In this document: positions 25,106-33,580 of the stretch, piece after piece
How the letters are laid out: each line of letters opens with the position of its first letter
Position numbering within the stretch: position 1 is the stretch's first letter
Source: Lewinellaceae bacterium
GTDB lineage: Bacteria; Bacteroidota; Bacteroidia; Chitinophagales; Saprospiraceae
DNA length: 64,000 nucleotides
Assembly: GCA_016712415.1 (NCBI GenBank)
Contig: JADJRC010000047.1
Location: forward strand, 62,001-126,000
Direction of reading: 5' to 3'
Notes under the pieces: generated by a model
Databases searched by the model: none
Seen by the model: the letters and a program-made list of their open reading frames with translations, nothing else
Told to the model about the DNA's origin: nothing
Made by a program: the position numbers and the translations under genes

Positions 25106-26554
25106 ATGAAACGTTTGCTCACGCTCGCCCTCCTCGTATTCATTTCGTTCTCAACACTTCTTGCCGACGGCGGGGGGTATAAGATCCGGGTAAAACTGGA
25201 GAATTATACAGAAAAGGAACTCACCCTGGGTTTCCATTACGGCGATAAACAATACGTAAAAGACACAACATCCATTGGCGCCGATGGATGGTTCACCTTC
25301 CAGGCCGACACCCTCCTGCCCTGCGGCGTTTACCTGCTCGTCCTGAAGCCCGACAATTCGTTTGTTCAGGTTTTGATGCCGGAGAACGATCAGGAGTTCA
25401 CGTTGATTACCGATGCCAAGGATGCCGTAGAAAAAATGAAGGTCAAAGGCTCGGAAGAAAACGAGATATTTTACGAATACCTGCGTTTTCTGAACAAATT
25501 ACGCCCGGAAGCCGATACCCTGCGCGCACGCCAGGGGCGATTGAAGGGTATGCCCGCCGATTCTGCCGCGATCGTGGCGAAATTGGCAGATCTGGACAAG
25601 GACGTTCGAAAATACCAGAGTGATCTCATCAGCAAACACGGCAGTTATCTCTGTGCAAAGGTGGTGAGGGCATCGCTGGAGCCGGAACCGCCGGAGTTTC
25701 CGGGTGATGCAAAAGAAGCAAACCGAAAAAAATACTTCTGGTATAAAGACCATTTTTTTGACAACATTGACGTTTCCGACCCCTGCATGCTGCGCAGCCC
25801 GGTGCTGCACCAGAAGATCGATTACTTTGTCACCAAGTTCACTCCGCAACACCCTGACAGTGTGAACCTTGCGATTGATATCGTGATCGATAAAATGAAA
25901 AACAGCCCGGAAAATTATAAATACTACCTCATCCATTTTCTGAACTTCTACGCCAAAACCAACCTGGTGGGTTTCGACGCCTGCTATGTGCATATTGCCA
26001 AAAAGTATTACTGTTCCGGACTGGCCACATGGACCAAAAAGGAAGACGTTGAAAAGATATGCGACAACGCCAATCGACTGGAGCCTATCCTGATCGGAAA
26101 AATTGCGCCCAATATCACTGTAATGGACCGCAACGATCAGCCGCACAGCCTTTGGGATATAGATGCCGACTATACCGTCCTGTTCTTCTGGGCGCCCGAT
26201 TGCGGCCATTGCAAGAAAGCAGCGCCGTTCTTGGTTGAATTTGCCAAAAAGTTCAAAGACAGGGGCGTCAAGGTGTTTGCCGTCTGTACTGCTGTGACGG
26301 ACAAGGGTCCGGAGTGCTGGAAAGGCGTGGAAGAGAAGGGGTTCGACGACAACCTGTTCCTCAATTACTACGATCCCTACATCAGAAGCCGGTACAAAAC
26401 GCTGTACGACGTTCAGACCACGCCGCAGGTCTTTATCCTGGACCGCAAACACGAAATACTTTCCAAGCGCATCAGCGCCGAACAACTTTCCGAGGTAATG
26501 GAAATGGTGATGAAATTTCAGGAAGACAAGAAGAAGCAACAGGGCGGCAAGTAG
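25106..26554 (+). CDS. Exported thioredoxin-fold protein (TlpA/ResA-like with DUF4369/DUF5106-like N-terminus)
   Basis: This 482-residue secreted protein is typical of Bacteroidetes redox proteins. The signal peptide is MKRLLTLALLVFISFSTLLAD. A beta domain follows (YKIRVKLENYTEKELTLGFHYG), a helical middle domain (about 120-320), and a C-terminal thioredoxin-like domain with the redox motif WAPDCGHCKKAAPFLVEF and the cis-proline segment VQTTPQVFILD. The CGHC pair suggests disulfide exchange or resolution in the periplasm. I chose the ATG at 25106 since the signal begins there; the ATG at 25082 adds eight residues. It is convergent with the ABC permease gene, 8 bases away. Confidence 0.88.
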   Translation: MKRLLTLALLVFISFSTLLADGGGYKIRVKLENYTEKELTLGFHYGDKQYVKDTTSIGADGWFTFQADTLLPCGVYLLVLKPDNSFVQVLMPENDQEFTLITDAKDAVEKMKVKGSEENEIFYEYLRFLNKLRPEADTLRARQGRLKGMPADSAAIVAKLADLDKDVRKYQSDLISKHGSYLCAKVVRASLEPEPPEFPGDAKEANRKKYFWYKDHFFDNIDVSDPCMLRSPVLHQKIDYFVTKFTPQHPDSVNLAIDIVIDKMKNSPENYKYYLIHFLNFYAKTNLVGFDACYVHIAKKYYCSGLATWTKKEDVEKICDNANRLEPILIGKIAPNITVMDRNDQPHSLWDIDADYTVLFFWAPDCGHCKKAAPFLVEFAKKFKDRGVKVFAVCTAVTDKGPECWKGVEEKGFDDNLFLNYYDPYIRSRYKTLYDVQTTPQVFILDRKHEILSKRISAEQLSEVMEMVMKFQEDKKKQQGGK

Positions 26555-26562
26555 CCTTGAAA

Positions 26563-27621
26563 TCAGCCGATGCGCACGCGCGGATCGAGCCAAGCGTACA
26601 GCAGGTCGGATACCAGGTTGACCGCAATAAAAACGGCTGAGGTGAATAACACACAGCCGAGGACAACCGGTATATCAAAGTTGAGGAGCGCAGTGACGGT
26701 AGTTGCACCCAGACCCTTGAAATTGAATACGTTTTCAACAAAAAAAGCGCCCGTCAGCAGAGCCGCAAACCAACCCGACACCGCCGACACAATGGGGTTG
26801 AGCGCGTTGCGAAGGGCATGTCTGACGATTACTGCACGGGCAGACAACCCCTTTGCAGTTGCAGTGCGTACGTAGTCCTGCGAAAGCACATCCAGCATGG
26901 CACTCCGGGTGAGTTGGGTAATCAGGGCAACCGGGCGAAGGCCAAGCGCAAAGGAAGGCAGGATCAGGTTGCGCCAGCGCATCTGCCATTCACCAAAATC
27001 ATCCAGCACAAACAGGCTGCCCTGTATATCCAGTCCCGTCCGGTCGCCCAGGGCATAGCCGAATACCAATGCCAGCAGCATGGCAGCCACATAGGAAGGC
27101 AGTGAGTAACCGAATACGGAAATGACCGAGATCAGTTGGTCCCAGACAGAATGTGGCCGCAAGGAAGCCAGTATACCCAAAGCAATGCCGAGTATAACGG
27201 CCAATAACAAGGCTGTGCCTGCAAGCAGTGCCGTGGGAGGGATGGCCTCGCCAAGCATTTCGACCACCGGTCGTCCCGTCTGAAATGATTCCCGAAGGTA
27301 GGGCAACTTGAGTACCAGGTCGGTGTGTTCACTTATATGGAACAGCGGCACGAACCGGTATTTACGACGGATTTCCGCAGTCGCCGGCAGCAGGGAAACG
27401 GGTGATACATCGGCCAGATAATGCCCCAACTGAACATAAAGAGGCTGGTCGAGCCCCAATTCTGCCGTTTTGGCCTGTACCGTGGCGACGTCACTGCGTT
27501 GCCCGAAGGTAAGCTGGGCAGGATCTACCGGAGCGAGGAAAATAATGCTTGAGATGGCCACTACGACAAGTGCCATTACCAGTAACCCGTAGGCAAGCCG
27601 CCGCAGGATATAGGCCACCAT
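26563..27621 (-). CDS. ABC transporter permease (dipeptide/oligopeptide DppB/OppB type)
   Basis: This 352-residue inner-membrane permease has about six transmembrane helices. The N-terminal family segment is AYILRRLAYGLLVMALVVVAISSIIFLA. The binding-protein-dependent permease core includes TALLAGTALLLAVILGIALG and the EAA-type loop DYVRTATAKGLSARAVIVRHALRNALNP. The first periplasmic loop is enlarged (about 30-115). It is of the OppB/DppB/NikB class for peptides or nickel. No partner permease, ATPase or binding protein is adjacent, so it is an orphan here. It is co-directional with the selD remnant, which ends 2 bases upstream of its start. Confidence 0.9.
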   Translation of the reverse strand: MVAYILRRLAYGLLVMALVVVAISSIIFLAPVDPAQLTFGQRSDVATVQAKTAELGLDQPLYVQLGHYLADVSPVSLLPATAEIRRKYRFVPLFHISEHTDLVLKLPYLRESFQTGRPVVEMLGEAIPPTALLAGTALLLAVILGIALGILASLRPHSVWDQLISVISVFGYSLPSYVAAMLLALVFGYALGDRTGLDIQGSLFVLDDFGEWQMRWRNLILPSFALGLRPVALITQLTRSAMLDVLSQDYVRTATAKGLSARAVIVRHALRNALNPIVSAVSGWFAALLTGAFFVENVFNFKGLGATTVTALLNFDIPVVLGCVLFTSAVFIAVNLVSDLLYAWLDPRVRIG

Positions 27622-27623
27622 CT

Positions 27624-28630
27624 TTATACAACGGTTATCAGGACGTCCTGTTTTTCGATAAAAAAGCCGAATGGTTCGAGCATAAAACCTTCCCCGGCAG
27701 CTTCCTTACGAAAGGACGCCTCCATTCCGGGTTCAACGGCCACCAGCAGACCGCCGCTTGTTTGCGGATCAGCCAGTATGTTGCGTTTGTAATCATCGGC
27801 GCCGGCAATTTTATGCCCGTAACTGTCCCAATTGCGCAGGGTGCCGCCAGGCACACATTTTCGTTCCAGGTAATAGTCGAGGATGCCGCGATCAATCGTG
27901 GGTACCTTTTCAAAATGCACGACCGCACTGGCGTCGCTGGCCTCACACATTTCAGACAAATGCCCCAGCAATCCAAACCCCGTAACATCGGTCATGGCTT
28001 CTTCATGCTGTCGGGAGCAATAGCAATGTGTTCCGGTAGCAACACGTCTTTTTTCTGGGCGGTGGTCAGGATACCCACCCCCAGCGGCTTGGTCAGGAAG
28101 AGCTGACAGCCCGGGGTTGCGCCGCCGTTCTTTTTCAGGTTGTTTATTGCCAACCTGCCCGTAACCGCCAGTCCGAAAATCGGCTCCGGACTATCGATAC
28201 TGTGGCCGCCAGCCAGTGGAATACCCGCATCGCTGCAGGCCTTGCGGGCGCCTTCGATCACCTGGTTGGCCACCTCGGGTGGCAAAACATTTACAGGCCA
28301 TCCCAAAATCGCAATGGCGACCAAGGGTGTGCCGCCCATCGCATATACATCGCTGATCGCGTTGACCGATGCAATGCGTCCGAAATCTTCCGCATCGTCG
28401 ACGATCGGCATGAAAAAATCCGTCGTACTCACCACGGCCGTGCCGTCGCCCAGATCAAAAACAGCCGCATCGTCCCGTTCTTCATTTCCAACCAGCAATT
28501 GGGGAAACGACCGGTGCGCAAGTCCCGATTTCAGGATGTGATCCAGTACTTTAGGCGCAATTTTACACCCGCAGCCGGCGCCGTGAGAGTATTGGGTGAG
28601 TTTGAAGGTTGTCATTGCGTCATTCGTCAT
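27624..28630 (-). pseudogene. selD: Selenide, water dikinase, disrupted by an internal deletion
   Basis: SelD makes selenophosphate from selenide and ATP. The N-terminal ORF (28630-27992, 212 residues) carries LTQYSHGAGCGCKIAPKVL, so this is a Cys-type enzyme (Cys20, codon TGC), plus NEERDDAAVFDLG, TTDFFMPIVD and GGHSIDSPEPIFGLAVTG. It stops after LLPEHIAIAPDSMKKP. The C-terminal ORF (27995-27624, 123 residues) starts MTDVTGFGLLGHLSEM and includes DPQTSGGLLVAV. Compared with E. coli SelD as I remember it, about 18 residues between these parts are absent and only 8 bases remain, implying a deletion of roughly 46 bases that also shifts frame. The stop and restart overlap as ATGA, so two polypeptides could be made, but a helix of the second domain is missing. 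Function is doubtful. Confidence 0.75.
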
Positions 28631-28640
28631 TGCGGATGGA

Positions 28641-30923
28641 TCAGAACTGGAAGGTCATACTGAGGCTTGGCAGAATAGGCAACTGGTTAACGCGCGAATA
28701 CCGGACCCGGTCAAAATAAAAGATATTGGGTCGGTCGTATACGTTGGTACAGGAGGCCGTGACTTCAAGGTTGGTATACCTGGAGAACTTGAAGGTGCGC
28801 TTGGCGGACAGATCAAGGCGGTGGTAGTACGGCAGTCGGCCGCTGTTCCGTTTTTCGGAATAAAGTATGCCAAGATCGCCATTACCTCCGTACACATCGG
28901 TGTCAAGTCCGTCGCTGAAGTTGTAGTTGGTATAGAAGCCCTGGGTAAGGGTGAACGGAAATCCGGAGCCAAAGTTCCAACGGACGCCAAATTCCCATTC
29001 GCTGTTTTTACCAACCTGATAGGTGCCTACCAGGTTGAGGTTATGCCGGCGGTCGAAAACGGGCGGAAACTCCTGCTGACCGTCGAATCGATTTACAAAG
29101 CCCAGGGAGTACGAACCCCAGAGATAGGCGCGCCTGGCTTCAATTTTGACGGAAAGGTCAACCCCGTAGGCATTTCCGGTTTCCGTGGTAAAGTCGGGGT
29201 CTTGAGGCACCTGTTTATTGCGGTTCAGTGCAATCAATTGGGTGAATTTTTTGTAATACCCTTCAATATTCAGGTCAAAATTCCGCGTCACATCTATTTC
29301 AAAACCCGCCACACCGTGGATGGATTTTTGCAACCGGCTGTCGGCTTTTTCAGTTTTTGAATTGAGTTTGTAAATCGTCTCTTCCGGACCGGAAAGAAAT
29401 CCTACGAACAGGTTAACCACATCCCGCTCATTGATGGTCGACAGCAGGTTCTGGGAGTACAAGCCGCCCGCAGCTTTGAAGCGCAAGTTATTGGTTATGT
29501 TGTATTTGAGGCCGAGGCGAGGTTCGGGAGCCGTTTCGCTCAGGCTTTGATAATACTGCAACCTGAAGCCGGGCTCAATCACGAGATTTCCGATTTTGCG
29601 TTTCCAACGCATATAAACGCTGATCTCCGTTGTATTTTCTTTCTGGCCGGTCGGTACGCCGAGATAGTTTTCAAACACAAAAGTTGTTCTGAAGCCGGTA
29701 AGTTCTATACCGTATTTCAGTTCATTGTTCCGGCCGAAATTGGTAAAATTCAGTCCGCCGAAAAAGCCCGAAATGCCGCTGGTACGGGGCTGCCGGTCGG
29801 CCTCCTCAATACGGGAATCATATTTGGAGTAGGTAAAAGTGCCGCCTACAATCGTGTTGGAATTGGTGGGGATCAGCGTAAAGTCCATACCGCCGCCGCC
29901 GCTGTTCCAGCTGAAATCAGTGATCGGGAATTTCACACCGTCGTCGTAATTGAAGCCGAAGAAATTCAGTTTGCTGCCGTTTCCAGTGAGCAGTGAAACC
30001 TTTCCGTAGTAATCGCGGTAGTCGAACGGAATACCGATGGAGTCATTGACGTGGCTGTATAAAATCTCGTCAAACTTGTTGATCAGCGCGTGTTTGCCCG
30101 TAAGCACAAATGAAATGCTGCTGCCGCCGTCTTTTTTAATGGGCACAATAGGGCCTTCGATCAGGGCCTTTGCCTGGAACGGACTTGCCGACAGCATGCC
30201 GGCGAGGCGTTTGCGGTTGCCTTCACGGGTTTTGACATCGACAATAGCCGAAATACGCCCGCCGTAATCCGAATTAAACCCCCCGGTAAGCACGTCCACG
30301 TTGCGGATCAGTTCTGTCTCGAAAACGGAGAAAAAGCCGATGCTGTGGAAGGGATTGTAAATGGTCATTCCATCGAGCAGTATCCTGTTTTGCACCGGCG
30401 AACCGCCGCGGATGTACAATTGGCCGCCCTGGTCGCCTGTAAAAATAACGCCGGGCAGTACCGTGAGGTATTGGGCGATATCCGCCTGTCCGCCTGCTGA
30501 GGGCAAAGAGCGAATTTGTTTGGGCGTAACCGAGAGTTTGGACACCTGAACGTCATTCCTTGCCTGCTCCTTTTTGCCGCTGATGACGATCTCTTCGAGA
30601 TTTTGGCCGCTTTCGGTGAGGTATATGTTTTGATACAAAATCTCGTTTTTCACCACTTCAAGCCGCATCGAAAAGGCATCATAGCCCGTGAGCGAGACGT
30701 TCAGGGTGTAACTTCCCACCGGGACTTCGGAGATGGAAAAGAAGCCGTTGACGTCTGAAATAGCGCCCATGCCGGCGCCTTCCAAAACCACAGTTGCAAA
30801 ACCGACCGGTTGCGTCGTTTCTTTGTCGAAAATATTGCCACGCACCGTTCCTTTGCCCGCAGTCTGGGCAATAAGCAAAGCAGGGAATAGCAAAAACACG
30901 ATTGTACGGAGAAAATCTTTCAT
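28641..30923 (-). CDS. TonB-dependent outer-membrane receptor with carboxypeptidase-regulatory-like N-domain
   Basis: This is a 760-residue outer-membrane receptor. It has a signal peptide (FLRTIVFLLFPALLIAQ), then a CarboxypepD_reg-like beta domain (GTVRGNIFDKETTQPVGFATVVLEGAGMGAISDVNGFFSI). The plug domain is recognisable from SAGGQADIAQYLTVLPGVIF, GGQLYIRGGSPVQNRILLDG and GGFNSDYGGRISAIVDVKTR. The remaining 500 residues form the barrel, ending with an aromatic F (LSMTFQF), a normal barrel-assembly signal. No SusD partner is adjacent, so it is not a standard SusCD pair. The ligand is unknown. A TATCTTTGCC promoter element lies just upstream. Confidence 0.92.
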   Translation of the reverse strand: MKDFLRTIVFLLFPALLIAQTAGKGTVRGNIFDKETTQPVGFATVVLEGAGMGAISDVNGFFSISEVPVGSYTLNVSLTGYDAFSMRLEVVKNEILYQNIYLTESGQNLEEIVISGKKEQARNDVQVSKLSVTPKQIRSLPSAGGQADIAQYLTVLPGVIFTGDQGGQLYIRGGSPVQNRILLDGMTIYNPFHSIGFFSVFETELIRNVDVLTGGFNSDYGGRISAIVDVKTREGNRKRLAGMLSASPFQAKALIEGPIVPIKKDGGSSISFVLTGKHALINKFDEILYSHVNDSIGIPFDYRDYYGKVSLLTGNGSKLNFFGFNYDDGVKFPITDFSWNSGGGGMDFTLIPTNSNTIVGGTFTYSKYDSRIEEADRQPRTSGISGFFGGLNFTNFGRNNELKYGIELTGFRTTFVFENYLGVPTGQKENTTEISVYMRWKRKIGNLVIEPGFRLQYYQSLSETAPEPRLGLKYNITNNLRFKAAGGLYSQNLLSTINERDVVNLFVGFLSGPEETIYKLNSKTEKADSRLQKSIHGVAGFEIDVTRNFDLNIEGYYKKFTQLIALNRNKQVPQDPDFTTETGNAYGVDLSVKIEARRAYLWGSYSLGFVNRFDGQQEFPPVFDRRHNLNLVGTYQVGKNSEWEFGVRWNFGSGFPFTLTQGFYTNYNFSDGLDTDVYGGNGDLGILYSEKRNSGRLPYYHRLDLSAKRTFKFSRYTNLEVTASCTNVYDRPNIFYFDRVRYSRVNQLPILPSLSMTFQF

Positions 30924-30946
30924 TGAAAATATTTGTTTGGCGGCGG

Positions 30947-30954
30947 CAAAGATA
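30947..30954 (-). promoter_or_regulatory. Putative -7 promoter element for the TonB receptor
   Basis: The minus strand reads TATCTTTGCCGCC, matching TAnnTTTG, 23 bases before the receptor ATG. No clear -33 element. Confidence 0.42.
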
Positions 30955-31026
30955 GCTTTCCGTTAAGAATTCGTCGGGATTGAAAAAGATTATGCTTGAC
31001 AAACTGTACTATTCAATCAAATAATC

Positions 31027-32232
31027 GTGATAAAATACGATGTCATCGTTTCCGGAGCCGGGATTGTGGGACTCGCAACGGCAATGCACCTGCTGCACAG
31101 GGCGCCCGGACTGCGCATTGCCGTAGTGGAAAAAGAACCAGGGGTGGCGGCGCATCAAAGCAGCCACAACAGCGGGGTGATCCACAGCGGCATATACTAT
31201 AAACCGGGAAGCCAGCGCGCCCTGAATTGCAAACGCGGATACGATCTCATGATCGCATTTTGCACCCGGTATGACATTCCGTTCGATATATGCGGCAAGA
31301 TAATCGTTGCCACTGAAGAGCAGGAACGCAGCAGGCTCCATGCCATCTACCAGCGGGGTATTGAAAACGGCCTGATCGGACTGAAAAAAATCAGTCGCGA
31401 TGAAGCCCGCGAAATCGAACCCCATGTCGATGCCCTTGAAGCAGTTTGGGTGCCTCAGGCGGGTATTGTGGATTATGGAACGGTGGCGCAACAATATGCA
31501 AACCTGATCCGGACAAGCGGCGGCGATATATTTACCTGTTTGAGGGTAATGGCCCTCACCATGAACGGCGGAACTGTGGTGGTTCAAACGGAAGGCCAGG
31601 AATTGCAGGGCAACATCTTCATCAATTGTTCGGGCCTTTATTCTGACAAGGTAGCGCAGATGACCGGCGAACGCCCTGATCTGCAAATATTGCCATTCCG
31701 GGGGGAGTACTACGAGATTATCCCTGAACGGCAGTATCTCGTCCGCAATCTCGTTTATCCGGTGCCCAATCCCAACTTCCCGTTTCTGGGTGTGCATTTT
31801 ACCCGGATGATTGGAGGCGGAATAGAAGCCGGCCCCAATGCCGTGCTTGCTTTTCGAAGGGAGGGCTACTCGCGCTGGGATATGCATCCCGGCGAGCTGG
31901 CGGAAACGCTTACTTTCCCGGGGTTTCGCAAAATTGCGGCAAAATACTGGCGCGACGGCTGGGCCGAAATGAAACGGTCTTACAGTAAAAGACATTTTGT
32001 TGCCGCTTTGCAGCGGCTTGTGCCCGATATTCGCCCGGAAGACGTCGAACCGGGACGCTCGGGTGTACGCGCCATGGCATGCGACCGCGCAGGAAACCTG
32101 CTCGACGATTTTCTTATCCTCGAGCGGCCGCACATCATTAATGTCTGCAATGCTCCCAGTCCTGCCGCCACCGCTTCCCTGGCCATCGGCGAGGCTATTG
32201 CAGCGAAAGCGCTTAAACAACTGAACCGGTAA
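31027..32232 (+). CDS. lhgO: L-2-hydroxyglutarate oxidase
   Basis: This 401-residue FAD-dependent enzyme oxidises L-2-hydroxyglutarate to 2-oxoglutarate and is usually peripheral at the membrane, passing electrons to quinone. The dinucleotide-binding loop is VSGAGIVGLATAMHLL, followed by the family markers VVEKEPGVAAHQSSHNSGVIHSGIYYKPGS and the C-terminal FVAALQRLVPDIRPEDVEPGRSGVRAMACDR plus HIINVCNAPSPAATASLAIGE. The start is GTG at 31027. It is divergent from the TonB receptor across 103 bases and ends 3 bases before the polysaccharide deacetylase-like gene, so those may be coupled. Confidence 0.93.
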   Translation: MIKYDVIVSGAGIVGLATAMHLLHRAPGLRIAVVEKEPGVAAHQSSHNSGVIHSGIYYKPGSQRALNCKRGYDLMIAFCTRYDIPFDICGKIIVATEEQERSRLHAIYQRGIENGLIGLKKISRDEAREIEPHVDALEAVWVPQAGIVDYGTVAQQYANLIRTSGGDIFTCLRVMALTMNGGTVVVQTEGQELQGNIFINCSGLYSDKVAQMTGERPDLQILPFRGEYYEIIPERQYLVRNLVYPVPNPNFPFLGVHFTRMIGGGIEAGPNAVLAFRREGYSRWDMHPGELAETLTFPGFRKIAAKYWRDGWAEMKRSYSKRHFVAALQRLVPDIRPEDVEPGRSGVRAMACDRAGNLLDDFLILERPHIINVCNAPSPAATASLAIGEAIAAKALKQLNR

Positions 32233-32235
32233 ACT

Positions 32236-33561
32236 ATGCTCCGCATTTACACGCAGCCGACCTACTCAGCGGAAAAAGACTACGCGTTTTTTGTGCTGCT
32301 GGGCGAATTGCTGGGCATATCCTATGAGGTGGTGCCCGATCCGGCTGCAGAGCACTACCGGATTGTGTTGCCCAACGGCGCTGCGCTGATCGTGGAAGAT
32401 CATTTTTTCGGCAAACTGGCCGGCGGGGAGTATCTCGGGAAGGAAAACATCCCCGATCGTGCGCTTGCGCTCCCCCACCCTTTTGAGGCGGATGAAATGG
32501 TTACGGGTATTTACGGGAGGCCGCACTGGTCGGCAGCCGACCGTACCATGACTTGTGGTACAGACCTTTTTGCGTCGGCCTTTTTTATGCTGAGCCGCTG
32601 GGAAGAATATGTATTGCCCGATCGCGATGAACATGGGCGATTTCCGGCAGATTGTTCGCTGGCCCTCCGGTCCGGCTTTTTGGATCGGCCTGTGGTAAAC
32701 GAATACGCGGCGCTATTGTATCAAATGCTCCAGCGCCTCGGCTGGAACCAGCCCCTGAAAAACGTCGGCTTCCGTATGCACCTGTCGCACGATGTGGATC
32801 ACCCGTTGTTGTGGTGGTCGACAGCCGCGCGGTTAAAAACGCTTGCCGGAAGCATCACCCGGTTCAACCCGGGCGAATTCAGGTTCTGGTTAACCAGACA
32901 TTTATGGTATAAAAAAGACCCCTACGATGTCTTTGACGAATGGATGGATTTATCTGAAAAAAACGGCCATATATCCCATTTTAACTTCCTCGGCGCCCGC
33001 CCGGCGGACAGCAACTGCTGGTACCCGCTGGACCATCCCTTTGTACAAAACCTGGTCAAAAAAATCGCCGAACGGGGGCATATCGTTGGGTTCCATCCTT
33101 CCTATGAGTCCTTTGGGCGCCCGGATTTGTTGGAGCAGGAACGCCGAAGTTTACAGCAAGTGAGTCCGGTCGAGGTTCGAACCGGCAGACAGCACTACCT
33201 GCGCTTTGCCGCCCCTTTCACCTGGCAGGACTGGGAAGATGCGGGTATGGACTGGGACAGCACCCTGGGTTATGCGGAAGCGGAGGGGTTTCGTTGCGGC
33301 ATTTGCTGCGAATTCCCCGTTTTTAATATTATGACCCGTAAAATGCTGCACCTCAGGGAAAAACCCTTGCTGGCCATGGACGTCAGTCTGGCGCACTACC
33401 GGCGCTATACCCCGGAAATGGCTTTCACCAAACTCATGCAACTGCGGAAACATGTGGAAAAACACGGCGGCGAATTTGTCCTGCTGTGGCACAACTCTTC
33501 CTGGAATACCTATTTTTGGGCGCCCTGGCAGGAGGTTTACCGCTCCTTTATTTCATCCTGA
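32236..33561 (+). CDS. Polysaccharide deacetylase-family protein (DUF7033-like N-domain)
   Basis: This 441-residue protein has an N-terminal domain (residues 1-150) of the type found before Bacteroidetes polysaccharide deacetylase domains. A C-terminal NodB-like barrel follows, in which HLSHDVDHP supplies the metal-site Asp/His motif and HIVGFHPSYESFGRPDLLEQE the second histidine strand; EKHGGEFVLLWHNSSW is the last conserved strand. No signal peptide is visible, so it may act in the cytoplasm or be exported in an unusual way. It sits at the head of surface-polysaccharide genes (Wzi-like, N-acetyltransferase, UpxY), which supports a role in modifying capsule or O-antigen sugars. Confidence 0.8.
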   Translation: MLRIYTQPTYSAEKDYAFFVLLGELLGISYEVVPDPAAEHYRIVLPNGAALIVEDHFFGKLAGGEYLGKENIPDRALALPHPFEADEMVTGIYGRPHWSAADRTMTCGTDLFASAFFMLSRWEEYVLPDRDEHGRFPADCSLALRSGFLDRPVVNEYAALLYQMLQRLGWNQPLKNVGFRMHLSHDVDHPLLWWSTAARLKTLAGSITRFNPGEFRFWLTRHLWYKKDPYDVFDEWMDLSEKNGHISHFNFLGARPADSNCWYPLDHPFVQNLVKKIAERGHIVGFHPSYESFGRPDLLEQERRSLQQVSPVEVRTGRQHYLRFAAPFTWQDWEDAGMDWDSTLGYAEAEGFRCGICCEFPVFNIMTRKMLHLREKPLLAMDVSLAHYRRYTPEMAFTKLMQLRKHVEKHGGEFVLLWHNSSWNTYFWAPWQEVYRSFISS

Positions 33562-33580
33562 ATCCTTTAACCCGACCGCG

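Noticed and set aside
27624..28630. SelD as a selenocysteine-containing protein with recoded UGA
   Set aside because: The active-site position is an ordinary TGC cysteine, and the TGA between the halves sits at a deletion junction, not at a Sec site.
33452..33580. ATG 33452 as the start of the Wzi-like protein
   Set aside because: That extension lies in the deacetylase gene in another frame and precedes the signal peptide; TTG 33581 fits the exported N-terminus.
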